Below are positions 60,778-64,000 of a DNA stretch of 64,000 nt, in pieces; position 1 is the first letter of the stretch; every line of letters starts with the position of its first letter. This stretch comes from Asticcacaulis sp. AC466 (lineage in GTDB: Bacteria; Pseudomonadota; Alphaproteobacteria; Caulobacterales; Caulobacteraceae), in assembly GCF_000495815.1 (NCBI RefSeq), contig NZ_AWGE01000001.1:248001-312000 (forward strand), in the 5' to 3' direction. A program made the translations under genes and the position numbers. The notes under the pieces were generated by a model. It was not told the DNA's origin. It searched no databases and saw only the letters and a program-made list of their open reading frames with translations.

Positions 60778-60876
60778 TTGTGCGGGGGGCACTTTTATCT
60801 TATTTGGCGCGCGACTGTAAAAGCCGGGCGAACGGCTCCTGTGAGCCTTTGACGCCCTTAGATAGGCGTGACCGCT

Positions 60877-62799
60877 ATGAATGCAAGCTTCCCCCAACCG
60901 ACCCTCGCCACCCTGGTGCTCGATTTTGATTCGACCTTCACCTCGGTCGAGGCGCTCGATATCCTGGCGGAATTGCTGTCTGCGGCTGATCCGGCCCGGG
61001 CGGCGGATGTCGCCCATATCAAGAGCCTGACCGATCAGGCGATGTCCGGCGAAATCTCCTTTGCCGACGCGCTCAACCGCCGCGTCCAGATTCTCAAGCC
61101 GACGCGCGATGACATCGCCGCCCTTATCGAAGTGCTGAAAACCAAGGTGTCGGTGTCCATCGAACGCAACCGGGCGGTTTTCGGAGAAAACCCGGGCAAG
61201 TTCCGGATTATTTCCGGTGGCTTTCACGACTTTATCGACGCGGTCGTCGCCGATTATGGCATCGCCGCCGAATATGTGCTGGCCAATCGCCTGATCTGGA
61301 ATGAAGACGGTGTCGCGACGGGTGTCGATCAGACCAACCCGCTCAGTCAGGATGGCGGCAAGATTACCGCTGTCGGCCAATTGGGCCTGACCGGCGATAT
61401 CGTCATGATCGGCGATGGCTGGACCGATTTCGAGGTGTACAAGGGCGGCGCGGCCTCGCGTTTCTATGCCTTCACGGAAAATGTGGCGCGCCCGAAGGTG
61501 GTTGCCGCCGTCACGGGCGATACCGCACATGTCGCCGTGTCGTTCGACGAAGTCCTACACGCAGAAGGATATCAGGGCCGCTACAGCTTCCCGCGCTCCA
61601 AGTTGAAGGTGCTTCTGCTCGAAAATATTCACCCCGAAGCGATACGCGCCTTCCGTGAGGAGGGCTATGATGTGACCACCGTAAAGGGTGCGTTGGACGA
61701 AGACGACCTTATCAAGGCGTTACAGGGTGTGCACATTCTGGGCCTGCGGTCGAAGACCAACCTGACGGCAAAGGCGGTCGAAGCCGCAGACAAGCTGATG
61801 GCTGTCGGCGCCTTCTGCATCGGCACCAATCAAATCGACCTTGAGGCGTGTTCGAAAAAAGGGATCGCGGTCTTCAACGCCCCCTATTCCAATACACGGT
61901 CCGTGGTGGAAATGGTCATGGGCCTGACGGTCATCCTGACACGGAATATCTACGACAAGTCGGTACAGATGCACGGCGGCAAGTGGGACAAGTCGGCCAC
62001 CGGCGCCCACGAAGTGCGCGGCAAGACCTTGGGCATTATCGGTTATGGTGCCATCGGCTCGCAATTGTCGATCCTGGCCGAAGCCTTCGGCATGCGCGTC
62101 ATCTATTTCGATCTGGCGGAGAAGCTGACGCTCGGCAATGCGAAGCGTTACCGTTCGCTGGACGCGCTGCTGGCCGAAGCCGATGTGGTGTCGCTCCACG
62201 TCGACGGTCGCGCGGAAAACAAGAATATATTCGGCGCGGCGCAATTCGCGCGCATGAAGGACGGGGCGCTGTTTATCAACCTGTCGCGCGGTCATGTCGT
62301 CGACATCGACGCTCTGTCTCAGGCGCTGCAATCGGGTAAGATCTATGGTGCCGCCGTCGATGTGTTCCCGGAAGAGCCGCGCACCAATGACGATCCCTTT
62401 GTCAGTTCGCTGATTGGCCTGAAAAATCTTATCCTGACGCCGCATATCGGCGGTTCGACCGAGGAAGCACAGGAAGCCATTGGCCAGTTTGCGTCCGAAC
62501 GCCTGCTGAATTTCCTCAATCGTGGGGATACTACCTTCAGCGTGAACATGCCGCATGTTCAGTTGTCGGAAGTTGATGGCCGCCATCGTTTGCTGCACCT
62601 TCATAAAAACGTGCCGGGTGTGCTGGCTGCCATCAACCAGATCATGGCCAAGCATGATCTGAACGTGCTGGCTCAGCACCTGAAGACCAACGAAACTCTC
62701 GGCTATGTGATCGTCGATGTCGACCGCGGCTATCCGAAGGAGGCCTTGGACGAATTGAAAGCAGTCAACGGCACGCTGAAGTTCCGCTCATTGCAATAG
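60877..62799 (+). CDS. fused HAD phosphatase (SerB-like) and D-3-phosphoglycerate dehydrogenase (SerA)
   Basis: A 640-residue fusion. Residues 1-225 are a HAD-IB phosphatase: D16-x-D18-S-T (LDFDSTFTS), ISGGFHDF and GDGWTDFE. Residues 238-640 are SerA: KLKVLLLENIHPEAI, the NAD motif LGIIGYGAIGSQ, SRGHVVDIDAL, LTPHIGGSTEEAQ and a C-terminal ACT domain (HKNVPGVLAAINQIM) for serine feedback. The first and last enzymes of the serine pathway are thus joined, with SerC missing between them. The phosphatase substrate is inferred to be phosphoserine. The ATG at 60877 is preferred to the GTG three codons earlier. Confidence 0.9.
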   Translation: MNASFPQPTLATLVLDFDSTFTSVEALDILAELLSAADPARAADVAHIKSLTDQAMSGEISFADALNRRVQILKPTRDDIAALIEVLKTKVSVSIERNRAVFGENPGKFRIISGGFHDFIDAVVADYGIAAEYVLANRLIWNEDGVATGVDQTNPLSQDGGKITAVGQLGLTGDIVMIGDGWTDFEVYKGGAASRFYAFTENVARPKVVAAVTGDTAHVAVSFDEVLHAEGYQGRYSFPRSKLKVLLLENIHPEAIRAFREEGYDVTTVKGALDEDDLIKALQGVHILGLRSKTNLTAKAVEAADKLMAVGAFCIGTNQIDLEACSKKGIAVFNAPYSNTRSVVEMVMGLTVILTRNIYDKSVQMHGGKWDKSATGAHEVRGKTLGIIGYGAIGSQLSILAEAFGMRVIYFDLAEKLTLGNAKRYRSLDALLAEADVVSLHVDGRAENKNIFGAAQFARMKDGALFINLSRGHVVDIDALSQALQSGKIYGAAVDVFPEEPRTNDDPFVSSLIGLKNLILTPHIGGSTEEAQEAIGQFASERLLNFLNRGDTTFSVNMPHVQLSEVDGRHRLLHLHKNVPGVLAAINQIMAKHDLNVLAQHLKTNETLGYVIVDVDRGYPKEALDELKAVNGTLKFRSLQ

Positions 62800-63007
62800 T
62801 CGGCGTCGGCTGATCGGTGGGCCCACGTTCAGGGTGCAATTAGGTCTGCTATCGTCCTGTGGGCGATAGATTGGGCCAACACATCATCAGTGTTCGGATG
62901 GACTGTTATTCACAGTTCAAGAGTGGACGGGGGTTTGCCGTTCGTCGCGTCACGTTTAAACGGTTGTGTCTATCGCGCGGTTTGGCGCAGTGTAGATGCG
63001 TAAGGAC
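62800..63007. other. intergenic gap with no recognised feature
   Basis: This 208-base interval between the converging serB-serA and PilZ genes shows no coding region, tRNA or strong terminator. It is noted so that the gap is not taken as an omission. Confidence 0.6.
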
Positions 63008-63415
63008 TCAATCGAAATAGAGCACTTCGTCCGGTTCTTCGGGCTTAGGCACTTCCTGGATTACCGCTGCGGGGCCATTCGTCACACGTAGCCATGCATC
63101 GTACACTTCCTGAGGCACCTTTGCGGGACGCGCGTCGCCCGGTGCCAGTTTTTGAATGAAGTTAAACTTCAGACCCATGCGGTTCGCCATCGACCAGGCA
63201 GCGGACCCGCGTTTGACCATTTGGCTGTTCAGGTCGATCAGCCAAATTTCGGATGGAATATGCGACAGGGCTTCCATGGCAACACGGGCGCCGGTGGCGC
63301 TCGAATCCAGGATGCGGCAGTTGATGATCTGGTGGTCGGAGAGAAACAGCAACACCCCGGTGTCGTCCCGCACATGACGGGGTTCAGACCGGCGATCACT
63401 ATATTGATCTGGCAT
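63008..63415 (-). CDS. PilZ-domain protein, probable c-di-GMP binder
   Basis: A 135-residue protein. The N-terminal R-x3-R element is in DRRSEPRH, and the D-x-S-x2-G element in LDSSATGARVAM, the two parts of the PilZ c-di-GMP site. The ATG at 63415 has GGAAG five bases upstream and begins just before the RRSEPR motif. Longer in-frame starts at 63508 and 63652 add a linker with no visible domain. The C-terminal 35 residues are Pro/Glu-rich. Targets could be motility, adhesion or cell-cycle control. Confidence 0.85.
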   Translation of the reverse strand: MPDQYSDRRSEPRHVRDDTGVLLFLSDHQIINCRILDSSATGARVAMEALSHIPSEIWLIDLNSQMVKRGSAAWSMANRMGLKFNFIQKLAPGDARPAKVPQEVYDAWLRVTNGPAAVIQEVPKPEEPDEVLYFD

Positions 63416-64000
63416 GATCACTTCCACCCCATCGCTCGATTGCGGTCGGCCGGAGAAGCTTGGCGTTGCGGACTTTACCGTCGAAGGTTGGCGCGAGGGT
63501 GTGTTCATGGGCATCAGTCTGAATGTATAAATATTTAGCGCCACGGCATGTGCACATGGCTGATCGATAAGCGGACGCATTACAGATACTGAGCAATGCC
63601 AATGGATTTGGCTGGAGCTCACACGACGCCTGGTGTTTTCACATTGGCGCATGTAACCTTGCTGTGCGGAACTTTAACGCCTGATAGTTTATAAAAAATG
63701 AGTCGGTGCCCAAAAGAGATGCGGCGCATGCAAAATGCCTGTGGATTTAAATCTATGGCGACCCTTGACTTTTCATAGGACAACAGGCATTTACCGGCTC
63801 TCGCTTATGCGAAATAACTATTTCGGCATTTTCGCCGTTAATCTGGCCGCGTGAGGTATGCCTTTTTGAAGGTACATACCGCCAGTTCCCAAGAACGGTT
63901 TACCAAACCTTCTGCCCCTAACAAAAATACCGAAGTCCGTGACACGCGAACGCTTCGACCCTCACCTCCCGATCTGTGATGGCACAGATGCGGGTAAGGG
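63416..64000. other. hairpin-rich non-coding tail
   Basis: This 585-base stretch has no convincing gene. It carries AAATGCCTGT (63733-63742) and ACAGGCATTT (63783-63792), a 10-bp inverted repeat 40 bases apart; ATGC-GAAATA and TATTTC-GCAT (63807-63829) followed by TTTT; and GGTATGCCTT and AAGG-CATACC (63855-63880). It is AT-richer than its surroundings. A reading frame from GTG at 63939 runs off the window end and matches nothing I recognise. Confidence 0.5.

Noticed and set aside
63939-64000. Start of a gene at GTG 63939 running off the window
   Set aside because: No good ribosome site and no recognisable protein in the 20 visible codons; it is mentioned only as a possibility.

Overview
The window reads as a chromosomal segment of a free-living alphaproteobacterium, most likely Caulobacteraceae (Asticcacaulis/Caulobacter-like). 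This is inferred from high GC content, short intergenic gaps, many ATGA-type start/stop overlaps, a phoR-phoU-phoB block, a gltD-gltB order, type-2 ferredoxin-NADP reductase and Tat-exported hydrolases. No phage, transposase, integrase, CRISPR array, rRNA or canonical tRNA was seen.

Region 1 (1-17.2 kb) is a pseudaminic-acid locus. pseB, pseC and pseI run rightwards; pseF is on the opposite strand; pseG and pseH follow, so all six enzymes for CMP-pseudaminic acid are present. Between pseF and pseG lies an acyl-assembly cassette: two acyl carrier proteins, two KAS III-like synthases with intact Cys-His-Asn triads, two short-chain reductases, an alpha/beta hydrolase, an unusually short AMP-dependent acyl ligase and a Rieske non-heme iron oxygenase. 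Most of these genes overlap by a few bases. The simplest reading is that the cassette makes a tailored, perhaps hydroxylated, acyl group that decorates the nonulosonic acid. This is the strongest candidate for an undescribed pathway here. A pirin, a glycine-zipper protein, a TRIC-like channel and an M24 peptidase are interspersed; msrB and a clear terminator close the region.

Region 2 (17.2-32.5 kb) holds an aldehyde dehydrogenase with an operator-like palindrome, an unrecognised single-pass membrane protein, a sugar aminotransferase, amtB, glutamate synthase (gltD-gltB), a CheY-like/CheZ-like pair, a receiver-histidine kinase, a broken BLUF photoreceptor gene and a lipocalin.

Region 3 (32.5-42.2 kb) is sulfur and amino-acid metabolism: a leftward cysG-DUF2849-cysI-DUF934-cysH operon behind a 14-bp palindrome, a truncated globin, ferredoxin-NADP reductase, a LysR regulator, cysK and thrB.

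Region 4 (42.2-46 kb) is an RNA-repair/RNA-surveillance locus. An 840-bp non-coding stretch carries two Y-RNA-like molecules, the first with a circularly permuted tRNA-like module, followed by rsr (Ro60 orthologue), a small HTH gene and rtcB.

Region 5 (46-64 kb) has a Sel1 protein, a secreted beta-helix protein, thrC, proB, proA, a GT4 glycosyltransferase, the Pho regulatory genes without pst, an alpha/beta hydrolase, a double retropepsin, a deaminase, hslO, a fused phosphoserine phosphatase-phosphoglycerate dehydrogenase and a PilZ protein, ending in a hairpin-rich non-coding tail.

A roughly 48-bp palindromic repeat occurs twice (15.06 kb and 40.0 kb, opposite orientations) and is probably a genome-wide dispersed element. 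All functional calls rest on motif recognition by eye; no database search was run.
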